A stretch of DNA of 64,000 bases from Ceratotherium simum simum (lineage: Eukaryota > Chordata > Mammalia > Perissodactyla > Rhinocerotidae): assembly GCF_000283155.1 (NCBI RefSeq), contig NW_004454163.1:4735415-4799414 (forward strand). Reading direction: 5' to 3'. Shown piece after piece: positions 23,713-34,991 of the stretch. Positions within the stretch are counted from its first letter, which is position 1; each line of letters begins with the position of its first letter. Below the pieces are notes generated by a model. That model did no database searches. It was not told where the DNA came from and saw only the letters and a list, made by a program, of their open reading frames with translations. Position numbers and translations under genes: made by a program.

Positions 23713-24132
23713 GCCCCAATATTTTGCAGTTTTTTTCAATCAAGATATGGTGTCTCTTTCTTCACCCCTTGAATCTAGGTTTGGCCAAGTGACTTGCTTT
23801 GAATAACGAGATATTAGCAAACACGACACAAACAGAGGCTCAAAAAGTGGTTGTGCACTGGCTTGGCTTCTCATGCCACTGCAAACCCAGAGATCACCAG
23901 GGAGAAGTGGAGGCCAGCCTCCAAGGATGAGAGACCATGTGAAGGGAGTGAGGCCCCGCCATTTCAGCCATTCCAGTTGAGGTCCCAAATATGGGAGTTG
24001 GGCCATCCTAGACTCTCCAGCCCCAGCCAAGCTAGCAAATAGGTGAGTCCACAGAATTGAACTAACAAACAATTGTTGTTTTAAGCCACTAAGTTTTGGG
24101 GTGGATTGTTACACAGCAAAAGTTAACAGACA
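23713..24132 (+). mobile_element. MLT1-type MaLR solo LTR
   Basis: Solo LTR of the ERVL-MaLR group. It shows CACCCCTTGAATCTAGGTTT near 23763, AAGTGACTTGCTTTGAATAA near 23788, a CAGCCCCAGCCAAG-like segment near 24017, GTTGTTTTAAGCCACTAAGT near 24074, and the end TGTTACACAGCAAAAGTTAA near 24108. No internal retroviral region is attached. It split the HAL1, whose sequence resumes at about 24133. Confidence 0.9.
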
Positions 24133-24750
24133 CACCCTTATATTTTCTCAGGAAGCCTCTAGAAAATGTACACCTCCAAACAAAAAAAGAAGCAAATATA
24201 ACTGGTTCCAGGAAGCAGTGGATCTAACACAAAGAAGTGGCAAACAGAATTCCCAGGATGACTTTGAAAGGCAGACATAGTACAATAGCTAAGCGGCAAA
24301 AACAAGGGGCAATAAGGCTGACTGGGAGAGGAAAGAAGTTGCAGGAAGGCATCATCAAGGGAAAAAAGTCACAGATTTAAATTTGTTTTAGGTGTATAAA
24401 AAACTAGGCAAAAAACATACAAAGAGGCAATTATTAACTCCAAGGAAAAGAGAAAGTTATACAAGAAAGGGAAAGTTTTCATGCTACATACTTTGAAGAA
24501 GTTGTGAGCAATAATTACATACACGTAGTAGTTTATTTAACACAGAAATGAAAACAAGAAAGTACAGCAGAGGCTGTTGTTTAGAAATATGATGGTAAAT
24601 ACCAAAAAATATTTTACAGTAGCTGCCACTAGGGAGGGGCAATGAAGGATACGGAAGAGTGGGGCAGGAGACCCTTGCTCTTAGAGTACAATTTATATTT
24701 CTGATTTATGTAAATATATTAGTTTAGAAAAAGAAAATTAAATTTAAAAT

Positions 24751-25639
24751 AAGTTAAGAATGAAAGAAATATATACCAAGGAAAAAATCTCTTACTAAAC
24801 TTCTGTCTATCTCTCTTACATCTTATGTCTGTGAATCTTATATATTATATCTATACTTATTTCTTCAAAAAATTCTGGCCAAATGTTTATCAATAAACCT
24901 AAAGATTTAAATATTTTGAACCTGTAGTTCCCATAGCTAGTAATAATAAAGAAATAAATATAAGCAAAACAAATATTTACAAAAAATTTTTATCACAGTA
25001 TTTTTGTAAGAAGAAAACAATTTAAAAGTCACATAAAAATCCAAGAACAAGAAAAGAGGAAATATCATATATTTATATATTAAATGTTACAGAATTTAAA
25101 AATCATACTTTGAAGACTAATGATGTAAGGATAGGTGAGTTTAACTGTAACAGAGCAAAATTGAGAATAATATATCTAGTATTGTACATAATTTGTAAAT
25201 AATATATGTGTGTGGGGTGTGTACATAAAACATTAGATGGAAAGATGATTTTATTGTTTTCTTTTATTTGCCTATACTTTCCAAATGATTTGCAATGATT
25301 TCATAATCACCATAGATAATGAGAAAATATGTAATATTTAATTTAATATTCAACTTATAAATAATCATCTTAAAAATCTTGTGTCTTAAGTACCACTTCA
25401 TGGAAAAATCTGAAAATATAATGGGAACGAGTTCTGTTTCTGAGTAACAGCAGAGTAGCTTCCTGTAGACAGCAATTATAATCTGTGGACACGATATGAA
25501 AACCAAGTATTTGAAGGCACAGGAGAGGGACCAAAAGTGGGCAGAAACTGGTGGAGATGGAGAAAGATCTTTGTTGACAAAGCTCTTCCTTGGAGGATAT
25601 CCTGCAGTCATACAGAACAAAAATTAACTCTTTAAAGAA
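24751..25639. other. Unassigned AT-rich DNA
   Basis: No gene. The first part may be the end of the HAL1 3' region. Open frames on the minus strand (25264-25699) overlap in different frames and show no family motif. Confidence 0.4.
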
Positions 25640-27110
25640 AGATAAGAGTATCCAGAGTCTGTACAAACTCCAACAAACAACAAAAAAATTGTGGCTCATA
25701 GAGAAGATAAAAGTTAGCTAATAGAAATAGATCTGGAAGATGAAATTTCAGAGAAGGACTTTAAAACAGCCATTACAGATATATTCAAGAAATTAAAGAA
25801 AAGATGAAAATAATGAGTGAAAAAAATGGAAAATTTCAGTAGAGGGGAACAATAAAAATACAGAAATATGAATAATGCAAATAAAGTAAATACCCCAATT
25901 AAAAAGAGTTTGGAGGCCAGCCCCATGGCATAGTGGTTAAGTTAGATGAGCTCTGCTTCGGTGGCCCAGGTTTGCAGGTTTGGATCTCAGGCGCAGACCT
26001 ACACCACTTGTCAGCCACGCTGTGGTGCTGACCCACATACAAAATGGAGGAAGACTGGCACAGATGTTAGCTCAAGGCTAATCTTCCTCAAGCTAAAAGA
26101 GAGGAAGACTGGCAACAGATGTTAGCTCAGGGTGAATCTTCCTCACCAAAAATAAAAAAAAAAAAATAAGTAGAGTTTGTTAGATTCAACTACACACTGC
26201 CTACATGAGATAAACTTTAAATATAAAGATACAGAGAGACAAAGTAAAATAATAGAATTAAATATACCACACAGATATAAGCGTAAAGAAAGCAGTATGG
26301 CTATATTAACATCAGACAAAGCACACTTTAAGATAAGGAGTTAATGATAAAGGACATTTCATAAAGATAAAAGGATCAACTGATTAGGAAGATATAACCA
26401 TCATAAATGTGTATAAATCTATATTAGAGCTTCAAAATACATGATGCAAAAGCTGACTACACTAAAAGGGAGAACTAGAAAAATCTACAGTCACACTTGG
26501 AGGCTTATTGAGTAATTGATAGAATAACCAGACCAAAAGAAAAATCACTATTTATGGAAGTTTTGAATAACAGCATTGAGATTTATAGAATACTACTTCT
26601 AACAACTGCAAAATATACATTCTTTTCAAATGCATAAGAAACTTCCACCAAAATAGACAATGTGCTATAGCATAATGTAAGTTTCAGTAAATTAAAAAAA
26701 TAAATTTGTACAGAATATATTCTCTCACCATCTTAGATTTAATTACAAACCAATGGCACTAAGATATTTAGAAAATCCTCAAATATTTGTGAATTAAACA
26801 ATACACTTCTAAATATCCCATGGGTCAAAAAAGAAATCACATGAGAACTTTGAAAATATTTAGGTCAAAATAAAAATATAAAATATCAAAATTTGTGTGA
26901 TGTTACCTAAACCTATGCTTAGATAATACTTTATAGCATTAAATGCTTGTATTAGGAAAAAAGAGAAAGGTTTAAAATCAATGATCTAAGTTTTCACTTT
27001 AAGAAGTTAGAATAACGAAGAGAAAGTTAACCCAAAGTAAGTAGAAGAAAGGAAATAATAAAAGTAGAAATCAATCGAATTGAAAACAGACAGTAATCTA
27101 GGGAATTCCA
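25640..27110 (+). mobile_element. Old L1 fragment (ORF1 start, then ORF2 endonuclease region)
   Basis: Sense-strand L1M-type fossil. Positions 25640-25860 resemble the coiled-coil part of L1 ORF1 (GAGAAGGACTTTAAAACAGC near 25752). After a jump, 25885-27110 follow the ORF2 endonuclease and linker: TAAATACCCCAATTAAAAAG, CACACTGCCTACATGAGATA near 26193, GCTATATTAACATCAGACAA near 26298, CATATCCCATGGGTC-like near 26814, and AGTAAGTAGAAGAAAGGAAA near 27036. An ERE interrupts it at 25912-26168. It has numerous stops. Confidence 0.82.
25912..26168 (+). mobile_element. ERE-type SINE, tail type I, inside L1
   Basis: Head GGAGGCCAGCCCCATGGC, box A-like TGGCATAGTGG (25926), degenerate box B GGTTTGGATCT (25976), two tail units 'GAGGAAGACTGGCA' (26047, 26101) and an A-rich end with AAAATAAAAAAA. 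Imperfect flanks AAAAAGAGTTT (25901-25911) and AAGTAGAGTTT fit a decayed target duplication. L1 sequence continues on both sides in register. Confidence 0.92.
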
Positions 27111-29937
27111 AGTGCACTGCTTTCTGGTGGTCTAATTTAAAATGAAAAAAAAATTAAGAAAACCACAGTAACAAATACCTAGTGTTCTTTAAACTGATTT
27201 TCTCAAAATATTAGATATCTCAAACAAGTTTTTGTCAAACACTTCGTGGGAGATACTTGATGGTTGACTTCTTTTATGAGAGTCTGACAAGAGGATAATC
27301 TGTATTGTGGATTAAAAATGAAGAGATGGAGCCTGTGGACAGAGCTGGTGTTCGCATGGAGGACAGGAGCAGAGACTAGCAGACCCAGACGTGGAAAGGA
27401 TGCAGAGACATAAAGTTTCCCAAGCACGGGGGGGATTCCATGGCGGCTAACTGATTGGAACAGTTGATGATCTATGCTTAGTTGTACACACAATGAGGCA
27501 TTTAAAATGCATTTTATCAGGGACTATTTCTATGTAAAATGGGGAAGTTTTACTTAAAAATGGTCACAATATTTCAAGAGAAATCTGTAGTAAAAGAAGC
27601 AAGTGGCTATGGTTATCACTGGAGACACAGAGCATCTGGAAATATTGGTGATGTCTGGTCACCTAGAAACCTTTTTCTTTTAAATAATCTGTAATATATG
27701 TAGACATATCACCCATAAAGGGGAAAAAAATCTCTCAGATGGCAAAATTACTGGGCATGTAAAAGCAAAGAAGTAGTACTGACTATCTTGTTTGTGATTT
27801 TAATTCTGCTTCACCATTTCTGGGCTGTTCCAAGCATCCCTAAAGCCAATTCTCTCTCGCTCTCTTTTTTTTTTAACAAGACCTCTTATTTCCCCATTTC
27901 TTTATCATTTTTGCCCCCTCTTCCTCTCTCTGTCCCACAAAAACCCCCAAAGTAGTGAATTGTTTACGGTGGTGTAATTAGAGATGACAGATTATGGCAG
28001 GAGCCAGAGTTGTGAGCAGGGATGGAGAAGGTCTCTGCTATAGGAGTTTGTGATCTTGCTTTCTAAAAGAAGTACCAGAGACAAGAAAAAGCTAGCAAGA
28101 TCTCCCAGATTCCCTGCTCCTACTATAATACCCGGTACAAAGTTGGCAACAAAAGTATCTAGCCTTAGTGCATACAATCTAATGCCACGAAAAAATGTAA
28201 ACATCTTATCCCTATATTTATCCTAGAAATGAGGAAGATAGGTTAAAACTCCCTATCCAACACATATTGAATTCATAGCAGTCTACATAGAATTAAAAAA
28301 AAAAAAAAAGCCTGGTTTGATGAATCAATATCATGGCCAGGTACCATTCTTTGGCTTTAAACATGTCTAGAAATGCTCCTTTCTTTATTAAAAAAGATTT
28401 TCCAAAGAGCACTAGGATGCAGCATTCTGTCTTTCCTCTCAGACACATTTTAAATTTCTGTGGTTGATCTTCCAATTTAAACCAAGAAATACTTCCACCT
28501 TTGACGTTCCAGCCAAACACATTGACAAATGTGATTTACTACTTAGTTTCTTAGCCGCAAGCAATTACATTCCCTGCATCAAGAAATATTTTAAGTGAAG
28601 TACTAATAAAACCAATTAAATCTCTCCAGGCCTAAGCAGTTATTAGGTTCCATGCTTTCTGCAGCCCTGCTTTTTAATGGACTAATACAGTTTTGTTCTC
28701 ACCAAAATAGTTCAGGATCATCTTAAATACAGAGTAAAATGCTAGAAAATATTCAGTGTCTTTTAAATTACTTTCAGTATTACAAAATATCAGCATAATT
28801 CCTTTTCTTTTTATAAAAAAAATCTAACAATTATGTTTTCTTTTTTAAATACCCATATGTAGTTATTTTATAAAATCTTTCCGGGACCAGGATACTCCTA
28901 TCCTTGAGTCATTACTCTGACTTTCAGCAGCATCCTATATTGATTTTAAGATCTCACTTATGGCTTTTTAGGCATTTCATGTTTTACATATTCTATACCT
29001 TTCAGATTGATTACTTCTATATGATCTGTCACTTTTTTTATTATCAGAGCAGGGGCTGCTTTCTGCTCTGTTGTCACAAATGGATTCCCATGAGGCTAAC
29101 ACTTTTCATGCATCTTGCTAACAGAAATTGCTACTTCTTGAAGTAAGTAATTCTGAGCCTCTTACAGCTTTATAAAACATAGGTGTAACATTTTTTACAC
29201 CGGATTTGAAATGCTCACTTATCTGAGGGTTTGTTCTTAGATTAACTGAAATGATTCTGGAGAAGCTTTTGTAAACACTAGATGTATTTGCTTCTTGATA
29301 ATAGTGCTGCTTTTATCTACTTCCCTTTCCTAAACGTATGTCAAACAAGCAGATGCATTTTCTGTAATCCAACAGCTGTTTAAATTGCTTTCTTATCACA
29401 GATCTCAACACTTTTCTAATATCATTTGTGTACATTTCCCAAAGTGGGTGACTATATTTCTATGATGCAGTCTGATTTGCCAAGGTTCTCAGTAATATCA
29501 TTGGTATGTTTTCCTACTTCACTAAGAAAACTATGAAAATGGTGGTAGCCTCAGAATTTCCTTAGCAAATGTCTGCCTTCAATCTACAGTAGTACAAAAC
29601 TGGTTGTTAATTGTGAATTTGATATTTCGTACTTTATTTCCATAAAATGACCTAAGACAATTGAAATTTAAGCTTCATGTATTCTAAAATAGCAGTTTAA
29701 AATGAGTTTTAATTTAGGGATTTAAAAAAGGGCTAATAGATTCATAAACTGTAAGCATTACAATTTAAGAAAAGGAAAATATTAGGCCTAATGATATTTT
29801 AGTGCCAAATATTATTATTCCCATAAATTAAACATCACTAGTATAAAGCCATCTCATTGAATTACACAATGTAGGATTTGAAGGGCCTGTCAAAATCATC
29901 TAGTCCAAATTTTTTATTGAAAAGACAATGATTTTTT
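27111..29937. other. Unassigned DNA
   Basis: About 2.8 kb without a gene or clear repeat. A pyrimidine-rich stretch lies at 27855-27935 and a poly-A run at 28292-28308. Around 27300-27450 and 28000-28150 the sequence is less AT-rich, but no exon, splice pair or protein family could be supported. Confidence 0.45.
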
Positions 29938-30149
29938 TTTTTTTTAAGATTTTATTTATTTATTTTTCCCCCAAAGCCCCAGTAGACAGTTGTATGTCGT
30001 AGTTGCACATCCTTCTAGTTGCCGTATGTGGGACGCGGCCCCAGCATGGCCGGAGAAGCGGTGCGTCGGTGCTCGCCCGGGATCCGAACCCGGGCCGCCA
30101 ACAGCGGAGCGTGCGCACTTAACCGCTAAGCCACGGGGCCGGCCCCCAA
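29938..30149 (-). mobile_element. ERE-type SINE, tail type II, 13-bp target duplication
   Basis: Reverse orientation. T-rich tail, then CCCCAAAGCCCCAGTAGACA-like tail type II, then box B (GGTTCGGATCC on the minus strand, 30080-30090) and box A (TGGCTTAGCGG on the minus strand, 30123-30133), ending in CCACGGGGCCGGCCCC. Perfect 13-bp flanks ACAATGATTTTTT lie at 29925-29937 and 30150-30162. High CpG retention and intact pol III boxes point to a recent insertion. Confidence 0.96.
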
Positions 30150-30303
30150 ACAATGATTTTTTAAAGGTCAAGTATTTAGTGAAAGGAACAAGAACTTGAA
30201 TGCTATTTATCTTACTCTAAGACTAGTAAGTTTTCTCTACATGAAAGTGTCTGCACAAGAATTTTTTCCCAGTTATTGTCAGAATAAAGACAAGAAATTG
30301 GAA

Positions 30304-30508
30304 ATGACTATAGTTAACCATACTGTATCGTGTACTTGAAAGCTGCTAAGAGAGTAAATCTTAAAAGTTCTCATCACAAGGACAAAAGAATTTTGTAACT
30401 ATGTGAGGTGATGGATGTTAACTAAACTTATGGTAATTATTTCACAATATACACATATATTAAATTATTATGTTGTAAGTCAATTATATCTCTATAAAAC
30501 TGGGGAAA
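30304..30508 (+). mobile_element. 5'-truncated L1 3' UTR with 12-bp target duplication
   Basis: Only about 205 bp of the L1 3' end is present: GACTATAGTTAACCATACTG near 30306, GCTAAGAGAGTAAATCTTAA near 30345, AACTTATGGTAATTATTTCA near 30425, CAATTATATCTCTATAAAAC near 30481. Perfect 12-bp flanks AAGAAATTGGAA at 30292-30303 and 30509-30520 show target-primed reverse transcription with severe 5' truncation. Confidence 0.92.
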
Positions 30509-30994
30509 AAGAAATTGGAACAAAAGTTCTAAAATAAAACTTGTATTTTTGGAAGCCCCAGGCTTACCTCCAATTTAAAAGGTAATTTAGTTACTGAAAG
30601 TGCATTATTTGAATGCAGTAGGTGTATGGACTGACAACCTGGCAGTATTCCCATTTTTGTAACTGGATGAGGACAGCTAATTGTCATAAGATAATTTTCA
30701 ATAATCAGTATGCATTATAGAAGCACTCATCTTTTCATAAGTACAAAGTTCTTCTGAATAAACAATAGATTCTGCAACATGAAATAACAGAGGCTAGATG
30801 ACTGATTTATGATGGGTCCCAGTTATACATTTGTGGGCCACAAGCACTCTGTGGCCTGTGTAATAAAGGCCAAAAGTATAGAAATTGATTGTAATAATAA
30901 ATAATTTGCTAGGGGTGTGCATTTCTGTTATGGAAGATTTTGTCATCTAATTCCTCTGTTTAGAAAATTACTAGGAGAAAAAGTGTAAAATCTT
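30509..30994. other. Unassigned DNA
   Basis: No gene or recognisable repeat seen. Confidence 0.4.
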
Positions 30995-31420
30995 CAGCAC
31001 TGCCTAATGCAAATTTAGTGGCTTAAAACAATGAAAATTTATTCTCTTATAGTTATCTTCAGAAGTCAGAAATAAGTCTTATTGGGCTAAAATCAAGAAG
31101 TCAGCAGAACTGGTTCCTTCTGGAGGCTCTGGGAAAGAATTCCTTTCCTTGCCATTTCCAGCTTTTAGAGGCCACCTGCATTCCTTGGCTCATGACCCAG
31201 CCTCACATCACCTTTTCTCCCTCTGCTTCTGTTGTCACATCGCCTTTTTCCTTCTGTTGTCAATTCTCTCTCTGCCTCTCTCTCAAAAGAACCTTTGTGA
31301 TGGTCCCTTTTAATCATGCGACTCAGGTCAATAACGAGGTTCTCTCTCTTATCTCCTTATCCATCAAGAAAGCAAGATGCTTTGATTCTGGACATGGGAT
31401 TCATTCCCTAGTTGAAAGTC
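30995..31420 (-). mobile_element. MLT1-type MaLR solo LTR, antisense
   Basis: In reverse this is a MaLR LTR of the MLT1 group: AGTGGCTTAAAACAATGAAA near 31017, TTTATTCTCTTATAG, TCAGAAGTCAGAAATAAGTC near 31059, CTGGTTCCTTCTGGAGGCTC near 31110, GCATTCCTTGGCTCATGAC near 31179, then CT-rich sequence. The plus-strand open frame at 31192-31497 is antisense to the LTR and not a gene. Confidence 0.78.
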
Positions 31421-33176
31421 AGCATCATTTGCTCACAGAACAAAATCTTTATTTAGTACCTTGCTTGGATCTGGTTCCAGTTATAGAAGCATCTTGAATC
31501 AAGTGTTTCTATTTTACAAGGAGCTTGCGTCTTCAGCTACTATTCTGGGTTTTAGGGACTTGGATGACATTTCCCAGGCTTCTCTAAGTAACCGTAATAG
31601 TTTCTCTCCACATATCTGATGCTTTCTAAATTCCCATTCACTTGATTCTTTATCACACCTTCCACAAAATCACTCTGAATAATTCTACTTTTTCTAGATT
31701 GCCACATGTCCAAAAGGAAACAGAATAGTCACAATGCTTCCAAAATATGTAACTTGGGAAAAACTTTTATTTCCTACATATGTAAAAACTCCCCCAAAAA
31801 GCAATTCTAAAACAAAAAAATGTATCAACTTTTCTAGCCCTGATCAGATATATGATCTAGAAGAGCAATCGTTCACCCACAAGCTACTGAGAGGTTTAAG
31901 AGACTACGAAATAGAAAGAAGAATGAAATTCCAGGAAAAAGGAATAGTGGAGGTAAGGGAACAACAACTATAGACCCTGGCCAAGCAAAGTTCTACTAAG
32001 GAAAGCCCTTAGAACATGAAAAGCCTATTTATTAAAAGTATACAAAGCATTTTACTCATTTCCCGGGCCCAACTTCCACTTCATACTTAAGCTACCGCAT
32101 TGGCCCTGGGACTAATGAAAACTACATGTGTGGAGGAGTAGAGAATATTGGTGGATTCAGCTCTACACAATAAATTAGGATTTAGGATTTAGCTCTACAT
32201 TTTATTAGAATTTAACTCTACACAATAAATTAAAAGTCTATTCCCTGTCCTATATTTTTCCAACTTTTTGACAAGGCTTCTGACCTCTCCCTTACTACCA
32301 GCTTTCCTACTCATATGATATACTTGAACACTGGGTTCTCATTGAGCTGCACTTGAATTGTCTTCAAATATTCCTATGGGCAAGAGTTTGCAGGAATTAT
32401 CTCCTGATCTTACAAAAAACAGAGGTTTTGAATTATCCTAAGATTTTCATTCACAGTTACCTTCAGATTTTCTAGAGATTTACTATAAATAAGAATTTGC
32501 CAAACCTGATTTGTAATAAGTATCGATTGATCTGAACTATAAATCTAGTTCAAATAATATTCTCAACATAATTTTTAATAAAATCTTATCAATGTTAAAC
32601 TTCCAGAAGTCAAGAGTTAAAAAATATATATAAAAATATATTTTGCCGGTACACAATCACTAAAGCAGAATACTTGTGATCCATACACATCGTCTCACAT
32701 CCTAGAATACTGGTTTCATTTCAATATATGCTTTGTGGTATTTCTAAAGCAATAATGATAACTGTAACATAGAAAATAGAGAACTCTAGTATATAAGATG
32801 GAATCAGCATTTATTGTTTCTTATTACATTATGATCTATATACTTGCTTATCAGCTATCACTAAAAAGTTAAGTACTTGATAAAAAGGAGAAAAGAGTCA
32901 ATTGCTTTGGATGGTCAGACTTCACATGCTGTAAATCAATTCTGTTATTCAGTGCTTTTTCAAGAATTTTGACTTTCTGCATTTGCTATAGCTATTCTAT
33001 AATAAAATAATTTGCATTTGAAATGAAAATAATAAAACTGACTAGTCGTGGAAGTTTGGTAGCCAAAACCAACCACTGAAATTAAAAAGTACTAAACAAA
33101 TAAAATATTTCTTTGGTGCCAGAATTTTGTTTCACTAAGTGTTAGTTAAGTCTTGTTTAGTTTAAAAGTGTGTTCC
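31421..33176. other. Unassigned AT-rich DNA
   Basis: No gene is seen. A near repeat of a CTCTACA...TAAATTA phrase at 32160-32235 is a small local duplication. A 79-codon plus-strand frame at 31734-31973 has no recognisable motif. Confidence 0.45.
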
Positions 33177-33390
33177 GGGGGCCGGCCCCGTGGCTTAGCG
33201 GTTAAGTGCGCACGCTCCGCTGCTGGCAGTCCGGGTTCAGACCCCGGGCGCGCACTGACGCACCGCTTCTCCGGCAATGCTCAGGCGGCGTCCCACATGC
33301 AGCAACTAGAAGGATGTGCAGCTATGACACACAACAATCTGCTGGGGCTTTGGGGGGAAAAAATGAATAAATAAAATCTTTAAAAAAAAA
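33177..33390 (+). mobile_element. ERE-type SINE, tail type II, 13-bp target duplication, CpG-rich
   Basis: Head GGGGGCCGGCCCCG, intact box A TGGCTTAGCGG (33191-33201), near-consensus box B GGTTCAGACCC (33234-33244), tail type II (CAACTAGAAGGATGTGCAGC, GGGGCTTTGGGGGG) and an AATAAATAAAATCTTTAAAA end. Perfect 13-bp flanks AAAAGTGTGTTCC lie at 33164-33176 and 33391-33403. Along with 29938-30149 it is the freshest looking mobile copy in the window. Confidence 0.97.
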
Positions 33391-33647
33391 AAAAGTGTGT
33401 TCCTACGCAGCAATGATTTTCCCAACCTTATAACAGCATGAAAACAATTGCATGTGTGGAGAGTCAAGTGTGAATATCTCTCAGAAATAATAAGGAAGTA
33501 ATCAAATATCAGAACATGTTCTTGTATAACCGCAACTGAATACGTGGTTGATTTTTGCTACACACCATCAAAACCCTGCCTGCATCAGTTTACAGAAAGA
33601 TCTGTGATCTAAACTGAGTTTCCTACATGAGCGAATTTTGTCTAGAT

Positions 33648-34983
33648 CAATCATCCTCAAAATTTTTTGTTCTCAGTTTCTATTTTCACTCTTAAAAATT
33701 ACTAAGGGACATAAGAGACTTTTGATTATGTAGGTTATATGTATTGATATTTACCATTTTGGAAATAAAAACTGAGAAATTAGAAAATATATAGTAATTC
33801 ATTAAAAATAGCAATAATAAATAACATATTTTTATGAAAAATGACTATTTTCCATGACAAAAAATTGATAACAACAGTGGCACTGTTTTATATTTTTAAA
33901 AATCTTTTTAATATCTGGCTTAATAAAAACGATATGGATTCTGATATCTGCTTCCACATTAAGCATATTGCCAAATGTTGTTTTGGTTATAGTAATGATA
34001 AAAATCTAGCCTCACATAGTTACATAGCTGGAAATGGGAGAGATATTTTTATACACTTTCTAGATAATTGTGGATATTTTTCTTTGATACTACACCAAAA
34101 CTCAGCAGGTGGTCATTTCTTAAAATATTATTTGCAATTTGGACTCTAAAACCAAATCAATGAAATTTCACACCTTGTTAAATTAACATTGGTAGTAACA
34201 TTATGCATTGGTCATTTTGAAAATATTAGTTCATTGAGTTACGCAGATCTTCCAAATATTGATATGTTCACTATGCAATATCAAAAAATCACATTTATTA
34301 ATATCACCATCTTTCTCATTAGAGAGCTCTTTAAGTCTTGGGAAGCTGTCAAGCTCACAATGGCATATATAAGCTTTCCAAAATTCTAATTTTCACTTGA
34401 AAGCTCAAATTTTTTAGAGGCAACAAATACTATCACATTTTCTTTGAAGTGACAGGTTCATTTTGTTTATTTTCAAGAAAATCTGTGCCAAATAGTTGAA
34501 TCTGAATAACCACAATTTGCCTGTCAATTGTTCTTTTAAGCAAAAATGATGTTCCATTAAAAAGTGGCTAGTTCAATTCAAAATCACACAAGTGTTTTTC
34601 CCGGAGACAGCCTACCTTAGTGTTCAGAAGTGTTTTACATGTACTTCACATTTCATCACAAAGAATATTAAAAAGACATGTACTCAAGTGTTGAGATTTA
34701 ATACAATTAATATTTACTACATCACCAAGTAAATTCTTAATTAAAGTTGGCCATGCAAGTGCCCGGCAGTGAGGAATACAATGAGCTTTAGTACTGTCTG
34801 TGCCATTACCTCACTCATACTAGGTCAACAGCAGTTTTACTCACCAGTGCTTTTGCACTGAGTGCAAATGTCAACTCAGTGAAAAAGACCAGTATCTTAG
34901 TATTCTTTGAAAAGAGTTTTATCTTACAGAATCTGCCCCTCACCCCTCAAAGGGTCTTGTAGACCATACTTTGAGAATCACTG
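33648..34983. mobile_element. hAT-superfamily DNA transposon, about 1.34 kb
   Basis: Bounded by degenerate terminal inverted repeats: CAATCATCCTCAAAA at the left and the complement of CAGTGATTCTCAAAG at the right, both variants of the hAT CAGNGNTNCTCAAA end. Direct 8-bp flanks GTCTAGAT (33640-33647) and GTCTAGAC (34984-34991) match the 8-bp duplication that hAT elements make. The left 200 bp (GGACATAAGAGACTTTTGAT) recalls Tip100/Charlie-type elements of mammals. Open frames of 102 and 66 codons at 33841-34149 and 34189-34389 show no transposase motif. Orientation and exact family are unresolved. Confidence 0.82.
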
Positions 34984-34991
34984 GTCTAGAC

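Larger units (their letters stand above)
22480..24750 (+). mobile_element. HAL1-type LINE fossil, interrupted three times
   Basis: HAL1 ('half L1') carries only an ORF1-like frame. The sense strand follows its layout: a kept GACAAAGTTGAAGGCATCAC near 22691, AATCAATCCAGGAAAGTTAT near 23001, AGAAGACAATAGAAGCCAGA near 23559, ACCTAGAACACCATACCCAG near 23617, TTTCTCAGGAAGCCTCTAGA near 24145, AGGAAGCAGTGGATCTAACA near 24211, and a 3' part rich in A and G. An ERE (22727-22965), a MIR (23040-23230) and an MLT1 LTR (23713-24132) sit inside, so it is older than all three. Stops and frameshifts are abundant; it is dead. Confidence 0.68.

Noticed and set aside
23318..23743. 141-codon open frame on the minus strand
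   Set aside because: It is antisense to the HAL1 fossil and runs into the MLT1 LTR. It has no recognisable domain, and AT-rich antisense LINE sequence often gives such frames.
33185..33250. Possible tRNA gene from intact A and B boxes
   Set aside because: The sequence does not fold into a full cloverleaf, lacks a plausible acceptor stem, and is part of a SINE with a known tail and target duplication.
33153..33374. Open frames across the ERE copies (also near 9.1, 22.8, 30.1, 50.2, 53.3, 60.4 kb) sharing a 'GRPRGLAVKCARSA'-like peptide
   Set aside because: The shared peptide is just translation of the SINE head and tRNA-like part in one frame. It is not a conserved protein.
33841..34149. 102-codon open frame as a possible transposase
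   Set aside because: It lies within the hAT element but shows no DDE or dimerisation-domain motif, and the rest of the element has no continuing frame.
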